Positions 1 to 7,713 are shown, counted from the stretch's first letter. The stretch: DNA of 24,870 bases from Actinomycetes bacterium (GCA_021805305.1 JAJZFO010000295.1:1-24870); one strand, 5' to 3'. Notes: generated from the letters alone by a model not told the origin. Translations and numbers: made by a program.

Positions 1-34
1 GTCGTTGGATCGCACGCTCGACCGCCAAAGCTCC

Positions 35-652
35 TTACCATCGCTTCCGCCCACCACCGGATGCCACCCAGGATGCTGGTGAGATGCAATTGGCGCGGAG
101 GTCTGTTGGGGTTTTGGGGTGCGGGGCGCGGAACCTGATGATCGCCGAGTCGACCCCCGCGACGGACCTGACGTCGCGGGGGGCGGAGGCGGGTCCGGTG
201 GGGGTCACCTTGTTCGAGGCGCTCGAGTACGCGCCCACGCCGAGGCGAGTGATCGCGGCGACTCTGAAGTAATACGTGGTGGTGTCGGCGAGACCTCGCA
301 CGACGCAGCGCGTCGTCGCGCACACTCGCGAGATGGCGCCCGGGGCGTGCACCGGGAAGACCTCGATGGAGTAGCGGGTGATCGCCGCGGCGCCGTTGGT
401 CGCGGGAGCGAGGAAGGTGAGCGTGGCCGAGTTGCTCCCCGGCCGGGCCGTCACGTCGCGGGGCGTGCCCGGTGCGGTCCGCGTCGTCGAGGCGGAGGCG
501 GACGAGGCCCCCGCGAGAGTCGCGATGGCCACCGTCATCGCGACGCACAGCGTGGCCCGGAGGGGCCTCGAACGCCACTGGCCGACTCGACGTACCCCCA
601 CACGTGAACTCTGCAACGTCCGCCGCCCTTTCACCAACACCCTGAGAATCAT
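35..652 (-). CDS. Secreted fibronectin type III protein, C-terminally truncated
   Basis: The protein begins with a basic stretch and a hydrophobic segment (ATLCVAMTVAIATLAGASSASA), which looks like a Sec signal peptide with an AxA cleavage site, so export is expected. One complete Fn3 domain follows: APGTPRDVTARPG, then the YYFRVAAIT strand, ending in NKVTPTGP. A second Fn3 domain begins (SAPRDVRSVAGVDSAIIRFRAP) but breaks off after about 20 residues into a tail that does not look like Fn3, ending in GGGRKRW. Fn3 domains in bacterial exported proteins usually support binding or spacing in wall-associated proteins; no enzymatic domain is visible. The ATG at 652 is chosen, but no convincing ribosome site precedes it; GTG starts at 670 or 601 are possible. 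The broken second domain suggests a truncation or frameshift near position 115. Confidence 0.55.
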   Translation of the reverse strand: MILRVLVKGRRTLQSSRVGVRRVGQWRSRPLRATLCVAMTVAIATLAGASSASASTTRTAPGTPRDVTARPGSNSATLTFLAPATNGAAAITRYSIEVFPVHAPGAISRVCATTRCVVRGLADTTTYYFRVAAITRLGVGAYSSASNKVTPTGPASAPRDVRSVAGVDSAIIRFRAPHPKTPTDLRANCISPASWVASGGGRKRW

Positions 653-711
653 AGGGAGTACACGACCCACCGGGGCGTCGTCGACTTCGCGAGACGAGTC
701 CCCGGTCCCGC

Positions 712-1962
712 CTACGCCGGCGGGTCATCGACACGATCAGGACGGGCCATGACGCCCGACACGCGCATCGCGGGCACCCGGCGTGTCCAGCGCCACAGGG
801 CCAGGTCGTAGGCCCCCTTGATCGTGCCGGCCACGAGCAGGGGCGCGCCGAGGCCGATCGACTGCAGGGCCCCCCCGAGCAGGGGCGCGAAGGGTCGCAC
901 CGTGTAGCGCGCGGCGTTGGTCATCGCCGCCGCGGGGGTGCGCTCGGGCGGGGTGGTGATCGTCATGATCAGGGCCTGGCGGGTGGGCGTGTCCATCTGC
1001 GACATCGTCGTGCGCACCAACAACAGCGCGGCGGCCACCGGGAAATTCGGCGCGAAGGCTATCGAGGCCATGACGATATTGCTCGGTAAGTGCGTCCAGA
1101 CCATGGTCGGCACGAGACCGAAGCGCCGGGCGAGGACCGGGGCCACCAGGACCGAGACGGACTGCATCATCGAGACCAGGAAGAAGAGCGAACCGAGCGT
1201 CGACAAGGACACCCCGTAGCGCTCGACCATGTAGTATGAGAGGAAGCCAGTGGTGACCAGACCCCCACCCGCGGCGTCGACCGAGAAGAGCAACGCGAGG
1301 CGACGAACGACCGCGCGCGAGGGACCCAGCGTCGCGCGAGGCGCCCGAGCTCCGCCGCGCGCGAGGCGCGTACCCGACTCGACCGACGACGACAATCCCC
1401 ACGCGCAGGCGACCCCCACGATCCCGACGGCCACCAGGACCAGGAACAACCTCGCGTGTCCGGCGGCCGTGTGGGCCGTGACGCCCGCGCCCGCCGCGCC
1501 CAGGGCACCCAGGGCGCCGAAGGCGGCGCCCGCCGCGTTGTAGCGGCCGTACACGCGTCCCGTCCCGGCGTCCTCGGCGGCCAACATCACCTGCTCCAGC
1601 GTGCTCGCCGCTCCGTTGTCGACGACGTCCGTCGACAGCGTCCCGGTGATCGCCACGGCGAACAGGAGCCACAGGGGAGGGTTGGTGGCGATCACGGCAC
1701 CCGCCAGCGCGACACCCCCGAAGAAGAGGGCGTAGGAACGCCGGCGTCCCAGACGATCGGCGTACGCCCCCACGAGCAGTGACGCCAGCGCGCTGCCGGC
1801 GATCACGGTGGCCAGCAGAAGGCCGGCCTTCATCGGACCCACCCCGCGCTGGGCCAGTGTCGCGCCCAGGACCACCGAGGTGAAGCCGTAGCCGAGACCG
1901 CGCACCGCCTGGCCGCTGACGAGCAGTCGCGTGTCGCGGCTGAGCGAGGGGGCCATCGACAT
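712..1962 (-). CDS. MFS transporter, DHA1-like (12-helix type)
   Basis: A 416-residue major facilitator family protein of the inner membrane, with the length expected for a 12-helix transporter. The loop 2-3 signature (motif A) GAYADRLGRRRSY is at about residues 65-77, and hydrophobic segments cover almost the whole length. The substrate cannot be told from sequence; families of this kind export drugs or small metabolites. The ATG at 1962 is preceded by GTGGAG about 7 bases upstream, which decides the start. The frame is open further upstream, but that part is low-complexity antisense of the neighbouring pump gene. It is transcribed divergently from the DHA2 pump at 2101, sharing a 138-base intergenic region with a palindromic operator, so the MarR protein at 3573 may control both. 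Confidence 0.85.
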   Translation of the reverse strand: MSMAPSLSRDTRLLVSGQAVRGLGYGFTSVVLGATLAQRGVGPMKAGLLLATVIAGSALASLLVGAYADRLGRRRSYALFFGGVALAGAVIATNPPLWLLFAVAITGTLSTDVVDNGAASTLEQVMLAAEDAGTGRVYGRYNAAGAAFGALGALGAAGAGVTAHTAAGHARLFLVLVAVGIVGVACAWGLSSSVESGTRLARGGARAPRATLGPSRAVVRRLALLFSVDAAGGGLVTTGFLSYYMVERYGVSLSTLGSLFFLVSMMQSVSVLVAPVLARRFGLVPTMVWTHLPSNIVMASIAFAPNFPVAAALLLVRTTMSQMDTPTRQALIMTITTPPERTPAAAMTNAARYTVRPFAPLLGGALQSIGLGAPLLVAGTIKGAYDLALWRWTRRVPAMRVSGVMARPDRVDDPPA

Positions 1963-2078
1963 AGTCTGCTCCACGAGACGAGTCCCGCCACGCCAACCAC
2001 GACACCACCAACGACGCGGGGAGCGGGCGGATCGATCGAGGAGGCACTCGAGCGGTCGAGGTGGAGCGCGTCCCCGGT

Positions 2079-2098
2079 TAGTTATAGAATAATAACTA
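2079..2098 (+). promoter_or_regulatory. MarR-type palindromic operator overlapping a leaderless promoter
   Basis: A perfect inverted repeat, TAGTTAT-agaata-ATAACTA, ends two bases before the ATG of the DHA2 pump. It contains a plausible -10 hexamer TAGAAT (2085-2090), which would place the transcript start at or within a few bases of the ATG; there is no Shine-Dalgarno sequence. The AT-rich patch stands out sharply from its GC-rich surroundings. A 20-bp site of this size suits a MarR dimer, and a marR gene closes the same operon. Confidence 0.65.
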
Positions 2099-2100
2099 TT

Positions 2101-3573
2101 ATGACCACGCCCCAGGCACTCCCCGACGAGTCCACCGCCACCGTGTTGAGCCGTCGACGTCGCGTGGGCATCTTGCTCATCTGTTCGATGAGCCTGTTGA
2201 TCGTCGGACTTGACGTCACCATCGTCAACGTGGCACTCCCCCAGATCGGGCGAAGCTTTCACGCGCCCCTGTCCGGGTTGCAGTGGACCGTGGACGCCTA
2301 CACCCTGGTGCTGGCGAGTCTCTTGATGTTGTCGGGCTCCACCGCGGACCGCTTGGGTCGGCGTCGAACCTTCGTGCTGGGCCTGATCACCTTCACCCTG
2401 GGATCGCTGCTGTGCAGTTTGGCGCCGAATCTGACGATGCTGGTCGTCTTTCGCATGATGCAGGCGGTTGGTGGTTCGATGCTCAATCCGGTGGCGATGT
2501 CCATCATCACCAACACCTTCACCGATCCGCGCGAACGCGCCCAGGCAATCGGGGTCTGGGGGGCGGTGATTGGGATGTCGATGGCACTGGGTCCGGTCGT
2601 CGGTGGCTTCCTCGTGTCGTCCGTCGGATGGCAGTCGGTCTTTTGGACGAACGTTCCCATCGGACTGACCGCCATCGTCCTGGCGCTGCGTTTCATCCCC
2701 GAATCCAAGGCCCACGTCGCACGACGGATCGACGTCCCCGGTCAGTCCCTGGTCATCGCGCTGCTCGCGTCGCTGACCTTCTCCATCATCGAGGCACCTC
2801 GCCGAGGGTGGACCTCGCCGTGGATCATCGCGTCCCTGGGCGTGGCCCTGACGTCACTGCTGGCACTGCTCTACTGGGAAGGTCGCTCGCGCGCGCCGCT
2901 GATCGATCTGCGATTCTTTCGTTCGGTCCCCTTCGCGTCGGCGACGGTCATCGCGGTCGCGTCCTTTGGCACCCTGGGCGGGTTCCTCTTCCTCAACACC
3001 CTCTACCTCCAGGACGTCAAGGGCTTGAGCGCGCTGCACGCCGGCATCGACACGCTACCCATGGCGGCCATGATCATGATCTTCCCACCACTCTCGGGGC
3101 GCATCGTGGGGCGCCGAGGCAGCCGCATCCCCTTGGCCATCGCCGGCACGGCCATGGCCACCTCGTGCCTACTGCTGGTGGGCATCAACACCACCACGCC
3201 CTTCACCCGTCTGTTCCTCGCCTACATCGCCTTCGGCATCGGATTCGGCTTCGTGAACGCCCCGATCACCAACGCCGCGGTCGCGGGGATGCCGCGCGCG
3301 CAGGCGGGGGTCGCGGCCGCGATCGCCTCAACGTCGCGACAGGTGGGATCCACCCTGGGCGTGGCGGTCGTCGGCGCCCTGGTGTCGACGTCCCTCGTAC
3401 GCGGGGGCCACCTCGGTTTCGCCACGGCGAGTCGCGCCGGGTGGTGGGTCCTCTTCGGTTGCACCATGGGCGTACTCATCCTCGGACTCATCGCCACCAC
3501 GACGTGGGCCAAGGGCACCGCGCGTCGAACCGCCGAGGCCATCAATCCCGAGTTCCTCGAAGGGCTCACGTAG
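2101..3573 (+). CDS. DHA2-family drug efflux MFS transporter (EmrB/QacA type)
   Basis: A 490-residue, 14-helix type MFS pump. The DHA2 hallmark in helix 1 is clear (GLDVTIVNVALP, with Asp near residue 38), as are motif A (TADRLGRRRTF, about 81-91) and a motif C-like ALGPVVGGFL in helix 5. Members of this family are proton-driven exporters of toxic, usually lipophilic cations or other drugs. The ATG at 2101 lies directly against the operator at 2079-2098 with no ribosome site, so the message is probably leaderless. Its stop overlaps the GTG of the MarR gene by one base (TAGTG), so the two are co-transcribed and probably translationally coupled. The pump plus its own MarR regulator is a common drug-inducible pair; the inducer is unknown. 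Confidence 0.9.
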   Translation: MTTPQALPDESTATVLSRRRRVGILLICSMSLLIVGLDVTIVNVALPQIGRSFHAPLSGLQWTVDAYTLVLASLLMLSGSTADRLGRRRTFVLGLITFTLGSLLCSLAPNLTMLVVFRMMQAVGGSMLNPVAMSIITNTFTDPRERAQAIGVWGAVIGMSMALGPVVGGFLVSSVGWQSVFWTNVPIGLTAIVLALRFIPESKAHVARRIDVPGQSLVIALLASLTFSIIEAPRRGWTSPWIIASLGVALTSLLALLYWEGRSRAPLIDLRFFRSVPFASATVIAVASFGTLGGFLFLNTLYLQDVKGLSALHAGIDTLPMAAMIMIFPPLSGRIVGRRGSRIPLAIAGTAMATSCLLLVGINTTTPFTRLFLAYIAFGIGFGFVNAPITNAAVAGMPRAQAGVAAAIASTSRQVGSTLGVAVVGALVSTSLVRGGHLGFATASRAGWWVLFGCTMGVLILGLIATTTWAKGTARRTAEAINPEFLEGLT

Positions 3574-3992
3574 TGACCGATCATCCGCGACCCGAGGACC
3601 TCGCGCGCGACGTGTGGTCGATCATGGCGGACCTGGTGATCAACCACGACCGCAAACGCGAGGTGGCCGAAGCGACGGGCATCAGTTTCGCCAAGACCCG
3701 GGCCCTGCGTCGGGTCGCTCACCAGCCACGATCGATGGGAGAACTGGCGTCGTCGCTCACGATGGATCCCCCCAACGTCACCACGTTGATCGATGACCTC
3801 CAAGAGGCCGGTCTGGTCCGACGACAACCCCACCCCAGTGATCGACGAGTGATGCTCGTCGTGGCGACGCCGGCGGGACGACGTATCGCGCGCCAGGCGG
3901 AGGACATTCTGGACCGACCTCCCGCGGGTCTCGTGAACCTCGCCGTCGCCGACCTCGCGGCGTTGCGAAGGATCCTGACGCTGGTCGGTTGA
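3573..3992 (+). CDS. MarR-family transcriptional regulator
   Basis: A 139-residue protein with the MarR winged helix: MGELASSLTMDPPNVTTLID (helix-turn-helix, about residues 55-74), followed by the wing signature DRRVMLVVATPAGRR at about 90-104. MarR proteins are dimeric repressors released by small phenolic or drug-like ligands, or by thiol oxidation. There is no cysteine in this protein, so ligand release is more likely than thiol sensing. The GTG start overlaps the last base of the efflux pump stop codon and has an AAGGG-like ribosome site about 8 bases upstream. The likely target is the 2079-2098 palindrome, which makes the operon self-regulated. Confidence 0.88.
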   Translation: MTDHPRPEDLARDVWSIMADLVINHDRKREVAEATGISFAKTRALRRVAHQPRSMGELASSLTMDPPNVTTLIDDLQEAGLVRRQPHPSDRRVMLVVATPAGRRIARQAEDILDRPPAGLVNLAVADLAALRRILTLVG

Positions 3993-3994
3993 CC

Positions 3995-4015
3995 GGCGAC
4001 GCCCGCGGCGTCGTC
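3995..4015. terminator. Possible hairpin terminator after marR
   Basis: GACGCC-CGC-GGCGTC, extended by further pairs outward, forms a GC-rich stem three bases after the marR stop codon. No U-tract follows, so this is only a candidate of the tail-less type often seen in actinobacteria. Confidence 0.3.
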
Positions 4016-4099
4016 ACCCCTCGAGCGCGTGACGCGCCCACCGCGTGAGCTCGCGGTCCGTGTCTTCCCGCCGCGGGACCCTCGACCATTCGTGGTCCG

Positions 4100-4128
4100 T
4101 TGTGTTTATATACCCTAGGGGGTATACT
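4100..4128 (+). promoter_or_regulatory. Rhodanese promoter with CsoR/CstR-type operator
   Basis: The perfect inverted repeat TATACCC-TAGG-GGGTATA (4109-4126) lies between a -35-like TTGTGT (4100-4105) and a -10 TATACT (4123-4128), separated by 17 bp and overlapping the latter. The form TACCC-N4-GGGTA is typical of operators of the CsoR/CstR copper- or persulfide-sensing family. Binding would block the promoter. No gene for such a regulator is in the window. Confidence 0.7.
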
Positions 4129-4154
4129 AAGACGACCCCCGAAAGGAGAACATC

Positions 4155-4481
4155 GTGTTCAGTGAAGTCCCGATTTCGAAGTTCGTCGCCGCCCACGCGG
4201 ACGGTGCCCTGGTCCTCGACGTCCGAGAGCCCCACGAGTACGCCGCCGGTCACGTACCCGGCGCCCGTCTGGTCCCCCTGTCGACCGTGCCCGACGCCCT
4301 CGCCGACCTGCCCACCGGGCAACCGATCTTCGTCATCTGTCAAAGCGGGAACCGTAGCCGGGTAGCCGCCCAGCACCTCGCGCGCGCGGGTCGCGACGCC
4401 AGGTCAGTGATCGGCGGTACCGGTGGATGGGTCAGCGCGGGACGTCCGGTGGTTCGCGGCCAGCACGCCAACGTCGCCTGA
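4155..4481 (+). CDS. Single-domain rhodanese (sulfurtransferase)
   Basis: A 108-residue stand-alone rhodanese domain. The active-site loop is intact (ICQSGNRSRVAA, catalytic Cys62), and the family marks LDVREPHEYAAGHVPGA (about 21-37) and GGTGGW near the C terminus are present. Such proteins carry sulfane sulfur on the cysteine as a persulfide and move it between thiols, cyanide or protein acceptors in the cytoplasm. There is no signal peptide or membrane segment. The GTG at 4155 has a strong AAAGGAG ribosome site 6 bases upstream. The CsoR/CstR-like operator in its promoter suggests induction by reactive sulfur species (or copper), and a matching operator precedes the DUF2892 gene at 8554. 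The gene is single, with no co-transcribed partner. Confidence 0.9.
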   Translation: MFSEVPISKFVAAHADGALVLDVREPHEYAAGHVPGARLVPLSTVPDALADLPTGQPIFVICQSGNRSRVAAQHLARAGRDARSVIGGTGGWVSAGRPVVRGQHANVA

Positions 4482-4505
4482 TCCACGCCACGAACTACTC
4501 GGGCG

Positions 4506-5030
4506 TCACGCGTCCTCGGCGCTCGCGCCGAGGCGTCGGCTGAACCGATTGGCGCTCAGCGACACGTCCCAGATGGTTTCGCGCCGGCTCACCCCGTCGA
4601 ACGTCCACCCTCGCGCCACGTAGAACGCCTCCGCGCGACGGTTGCCCTCAAGGACCCAGAGATAGATCCGGTCGACGTCTTCTTGACCCAGCGCCGCGAT
4701 GGCGCCCTCGAGCAATTGCGTGGCGACGCCTCGGCGCCAGTGTGCGGGATCGACGTAGAGCGCGAGTATCTCGTCGCTCGCCCCCTCGCGGTCATCCGAC
4801 GCGCCCCAGGTGACGAAACCCACGACGAGTTCGCCCTCGACGGCGAGGAGGGTTCGCGGCGCTCGTGGATCCTGACTCGCGAACCGGTAGCTCCCCACGC
4901 GCTGTGCGGCGTTCATCCCCTCGAGGCGCTCGTCATCGATCAGACCGCGATAGCCCACCTGCCACGAGCGCACGTGCACCTGCGCCACGGCCGCTTCATC
5001 GCCGATCACGGCCTCGCGCAGCGTCGCCAT
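4506..5030 (-). CDS. GNAT-family N-acetyltransferase
   Basis: A 174-residue GNAT fold protein. The acetyl-CoA motif A is visible as LALYVDPAHWRRGVATQLLE (R-R-G-V-A), and motif B as LWVLEGNRRAEAFYVARGW. The N-terminal SWQVGYRGL segment marks a subgroup often annotated as general acetyltransferases; substrates range from antibiotics to amino groups of small molecules or protein N termini and cannot be assigned here. The ATG at 5030 (MATLREAV) fits the start of the family, but no good ribosome site precedes it, so it may be leaderless, or start at GTG 5045. It converges on the rhodanese gene. The same subgroup signature (W-x-x-x-YRG, then the N-x-x-A segment) occurs in the GNAT domain fused to the GntR regulator at 20081. 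Confidence 0.82.
   Translation of the reverse strand: MATLREAVIGDEAAVAQVHVRSWQVGYRGLIDDERLEGMNAAQRVGSYRFASQDPRAPRTLLAVEGELVVGFVTWGASDDREGASDEILALYVDPAHWRRGVATQLLEGAIAALGQEDVDRIYLWVLEGNRRAEAFYVARGWTFDGVSRRETIWDVSLSANRFSRRLGASAEDA
4514..4533. terminator. Possible bidirectional hairpin between convergent genes
   Basis: CCTCGGCGC-TC-GCGCCGAGG is a perfect 9-bp stem 32 bases after the rhodanese stop and inside the last codons of the convergent GNAT gene. It could end rhodanese transcription. No U-tract is present. Confidence 0.35.
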
Positions 5031-5196
5031 GGACCATTGTGACACCGATTGTGGCCAAGGTCGACGCGAACCTTCCCCACCCGAGTGCGCACCGGCACCC
5101 CGCCTCTCGAGCGCCGGAGTGCGGGGTTGGCGAGAGTCTCCACGCCAGATTGGACACGCGACATATGGCGCAGGTTCATCCGTCTCCTCAGACGAT

Positions 5197-5248
5197 GGCC
5201 CCGACGCCCTGGCCACGACCACTTGGTCGTGGCCAGGGCGTCGGGGCC
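5197..5248. terminator. 24-bp perfect hairpin downstream of the DHA2 pump
   Basis: Bases 5197-5220 and 5225-5248 are perfect reverse complements (24 bp, mostly G-C) with a 4-base loop. It begins 25 bases after the stop of the leftward MFS gene (5273), where a terminator is expected, and sits upstream of the leftward GNAT gene. There is no U-tract. A strong tail-less terminator is the simplest reading; a small mobile repeat is an alternative. Confidence 0.55.
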
Positions 5249-5272
5249 CGGGGACCGCTGAGAGCTGACCAC

Positions 5273-6679
5273 TCACTCGAAGAGCGGAAGGGGTTCCATC
5301 TCCATCGCCAGTTCCTCCTGGGACGCCGGACGCTCGGGGCGAGTGGGTCGAATGGCCAGCGCCGCCACGACCAGGGCCACGACCGCGATGCCCGCACCGA
5401 CCTCAAGCGCCGTGGAGCGTCCATGAGCGAGGGCGATGGTGGAGAGGATCGCGACCCCCAGGGCCCCACCGGTCTGCTGCATCGTCTGCAACATGCCCGA
5501 CGCCGCGCCGGCGTCCTCACGGGGCACGCCACCCAGGATGGTGATGCTCAAGGGCAGGAAACTCGTACCCGCGCCGAGCCCGAAGAGCAGGAGGGGCCCG
5601 AAGAGGCTGACGAAGTACCCTTGGCTGGCGTGCGCGCGCGAGATCCAAAACGCCGCCAGCGCCAGGGTCGTCAGACCGAACAGCAACAGCGGTCGTGCGC
5701 CCATGCGCGTGACCAGGCGAGGGGTGATCCGCGACAAGGTGAAGATCATCGCGGTCAGCGGTAAGAACGCGAAGCCGGCGCGAATGGCGCTGAAGTGCAG
5801 CGTCCCCTCGAGGTACTGGCTGACGAAGTAGAACACGCCGTACATGACCCCCGGGACCAGCATCATGTCGACGTATGCACTCGCACGAGTGCGACTCGAG
5901 AGGAGGCGGAAGGGGAAGAGCGGTTGATCGATCTTCTTCTCCGCGCGCACGAAGGAGGCCAGGAGTGCCGCACCGACGACGAAGGTCGCGATCGTCACGT
6001 TGCGCGAACCCTGCTCGGCCAGACGGATGAATCCGTAGATGACCGCGCCCAGACCCGAGGTCACGAGGATCGCGCCGGGGATGTCGAGGCGTCCACCGTT
6101 ACGCGGGGGCTCGGGAACGAATCGCGGTGCGAGCAAGATGACCAGGATCCCGATGGGCACGTTGATCATCAGGACCCAGCGCCACGACACCCACGAGGTC
6201 AACGCGCCGCCGAGGATGAGACCGAGCGACCCGCCACCCGCCGAGACGGCCGTGAACACGCCCAGGGCGCGGTTGCGCGCCGGGCCCTCTTCGTAGATGG
6301 AACTGATCAGGCTGAGCGTGGAGGGCGCGGCCATGGCCGCCCCGATGCCCTGGACCGCGCGAGCCACGAGCAGCATGGTCGCACTCGTCGCCAGACCCCC
6401 CACCAGGGAGGCAGTGGTGAAGAGCGCCAAGCCGCCCATCAGGAGTCGCCGACGTCCGTAGACGTCGCCGGCTCGCCCCCCCAGCAGCAGCAGTCCACCG
6501 AAGGCCAGGCTGTAGGCGTCGATCACCCAGGCGAGGTTCGCCCGGGAGAAGTGGAGTGTGTTCTGGATCGGGACGAGCGCGATGTTGACCACCGTGGCGT
6601 CGAGAACGAACATCAATTGACAGGCCACGATCACCGCTAGTGCGATGGATGCGGCCGCGGGTCGACGGGTGTAGGGCAT
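5273..6679 (-). CDS. DHA2-family MFS efflux transporter
   Basis: A 468-residue, 14-helix MFS protein. The helix 1 signature FVLDATVVNIAL (Asp27), motif A GRAGDVYGRRRLL (about 68-80) and a helix 5 segment GGGSLGLILGGAL place it in the EmrB/QacA-type drug:proton antiporters. The ATG at 6679 has a perfect GAGGAG ribosome site five bases upstream; the ATG at 6691 lacks one. It is transcribed divergently from the TetR gene at 6817. The shared region carries two TetR-like palindromes, one of which fills the spacer of its own promoter. The natural substrate is unknown; toxin or antibiotic export under local TetR control is the usual pattern. Confidence 0.9.
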   Translation of the reverse strand: MPYTRRPAAASIALAVIVACQLMFVLDATVVNIALVPIQNTLHFSRANLAWVIDAYSLAFGGLLLLGGRAGDVYGRRRLLMGGLALFTTASLVGGLATSATMLLVARAVQGIGAAMAAPSTLSLISSIYEEGPARNRALGVFTAVSAGGGSLGLILGGALTSWVSWRWVLMINVPIGILVILLAPRFVPEPPRNGGRLDIPGAILVTSGLGAVIYGFIRLAEQGSRNVTIATFVVGAALLASFVRAEKKIDQPLFPFRLLSSRTRASAYVDMMLVPGVMYGVFYFVSQYLEGTLHFSAIRAGFAFLPLTAMIFTLSRITPRLVTRMGARPLLLFGLTTLALAAFWISRAHASQGYFVSLFGPLLLFGLGAGTSFLPLSITILGGVPREDAGAASGMLQTMQQTGGALGVAILSTIALAHGRSTALEVGAGIAVVALVVAALAIRPTRPERPASQEELAMEMEPLPLFE

Positions 6680-6756
6680 AAATCTCCTCATGGGACGGGT
6701 GAAACGTAAAAGGAGCCCGAGAACTGGAAAATGTCGAATCTCGGGACTAGAGTGAA

Positions 6757-6807
6757 CGGAGAAGTTCTCCGCTTACCAGTATACGGAGAGATTCTCCATT
6801 TAGCAAG
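6757..6807. promoter_or_regulatory. Tandem TetR operators and divergent promoter
   Basis: Operator 1 is the perfect 15-bp palindrome CGGAGAAGTTCTCCG (6757-6771). Operator 2 (6784-6798) is an imperfect copy, GGAGA-gat-TCTCC. Their centres are 27 bp apart. On the minus strand TTGCTA (6806-6801) and TATACT (6784-6779), 16 bp apart, make a good promoter for the pump, with operator 2 in the spacer. The repeated motif points to the adjacent TetR protein as the ligand-released repressor. Confidence 0.7.
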
Positions 6808-6816
6808 GACTTTGTG

Positions 6817-7368
6817 ATGCGAGCTGATGCGCAGAGGAATTACGACAAGATCGTCGCTGCCGCTGCCGAAGTCTTCACCGAGCGTGGCATGGACGCACCC
6901 TTGGACGAGATCGCCACCCGTGCCGAGGTCGGCCCGGGGACCCTCTACCGTCATTTCGCCACGCGAGAGGACCTCATCGACGCGGTGGTGAAGAGTTGGA
7001 TGGCCCAGATCGACGCCGCGGCCAACGAGGCCGTCGAGAGCGACCTGCCCACCCGCGAGGTGCTGCAGAAGTGGTTCAACACCTACGTGGCGCGCATCAG
7101 CCGCAACCGTGGTGGACCATCGAAGTTCGCCACGGCGATGGGAAAGCCCGAGTCGCCGATCTTCTCCAAGTGCGAGGTCCTTCGTCTGGCCAATGAACGC
7201 GTCCTCACACGACTGCGCGACAAGGGAGCGATACGAAGCGACGTCGACGCCCTGGAGGTCTGTCGAATCGTCGGCGGCGTGGCGGTCGTCGCCGACCAGG
7301 CCGAACTGGACGCGGCCGACGTCTCCTCGATGCTCGGCATCGTGATCGAGGGCCTGCTACAGGACTGA
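6817..7368 (+). CDS. TetR-family transcriptional regulator
   Basis: A 183-residue TetR protein. The N-terminal helix-turn-helix is typical: AAAEVFTERGMDAPLDEIA, then AEVGPGTLYRHFATREDLI (about residues 15-53). The C-terminal part is all-alpha and resembles the ligand domains of actinobacterial TetR proteins annotated as SbtR-like; the ligand is unknown. The ATG at 6817 has AAGGA 7 bases upstream; a GTG directly before it (6814) is an alternative. It faces the DHA2 pump across the two CGGAGA-TTCTCC palindromes, so it most likely represses the pump and itself. One cysteine is present (SKCEVLR). A stem-loop terminator is not evident after the gene. Confidence 0.9.
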   Translation: MRADAQRNYDKIVAAAAEVFTERGMDAPLDEIATRAEVGPGTLYRHFATREDLIDAVVKSWMAQIDAAANEAVESDLPTREVLQKWFNTYVARISRNRGGPSKFATAMGKPESPIFSKCEVLRLANERVLTRLRDKGAIRSDVDALEVCRIVGGVAVVADQAELDAADVSSMLGIVIEGLLQD

Positions 7369-7411
7369 GACGGCGGCGCCCTTCGCTCGTCGTGGCGTCG
7401 GGCCCACTCGT

Positions 7412-7645
7412 CGATCGCCGCCCGCCAGCCAGACCGATCGTGGTCATGCGCAACCTCGCGTCCAGGGCCCGGCGTTTCCTCGGGGTCGACGGTGGCCCCC
7501 GGAACGAACCCGCGTCGACCGGAGTGACCTGCCAGGACAACCCGCGGTCGACGCCGTTGATCCGGGCGTGGGGAAAGACCCGCGCGTGGAACAGCGCGGC
7601 CTCCTCCGCCGAGGAATCGAACGGGAGAATCGGTGGGATCTGCGG
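7412..7645 (-). pseudogene. Decayed VOC/PhnB-like (3-demethylubiquinone methyltransferase-like) gene remnant
   Basis: Read leftward, this stretch encodes a recognisable PhnB-like N-terminal strand and helix (PFDSSAEEAALFHARVFP, then HARINGV). It jumps directly to the family's C-terminal phrase GLSWQVTPVD, so about 70 middle residues appear to be missing. Further family-like pieces then appear in changing frames: VDPEE in one, LDARLRMTTIGLAG in another, RAAIDEWARRHDER in a third. No start codon with a ribosome site fits. I read it as a dead gene with one internal deletion and at least two frameshifts. It fills most of the 419-base gap between tetR and the DinB-like gene. Confidence 0.6.
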
Positions 7646-7713
7646 CACCGGGCCAATTGGACTTTCCCAGACCGTGGGCGACGTGCGAGGGGTGTCGAAC
7701 TTCGCCGACGCGC

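Noticed and set aside
1963..2715. N-terminal extension of the leftward MFS frame (about 250 extra residues)
   Set aside because: It is antisense to the DHA2 pump, has an Arg/His/Gln-rich composition typical of shadow frames, and a good ribosome site marks the ATG at 1962.
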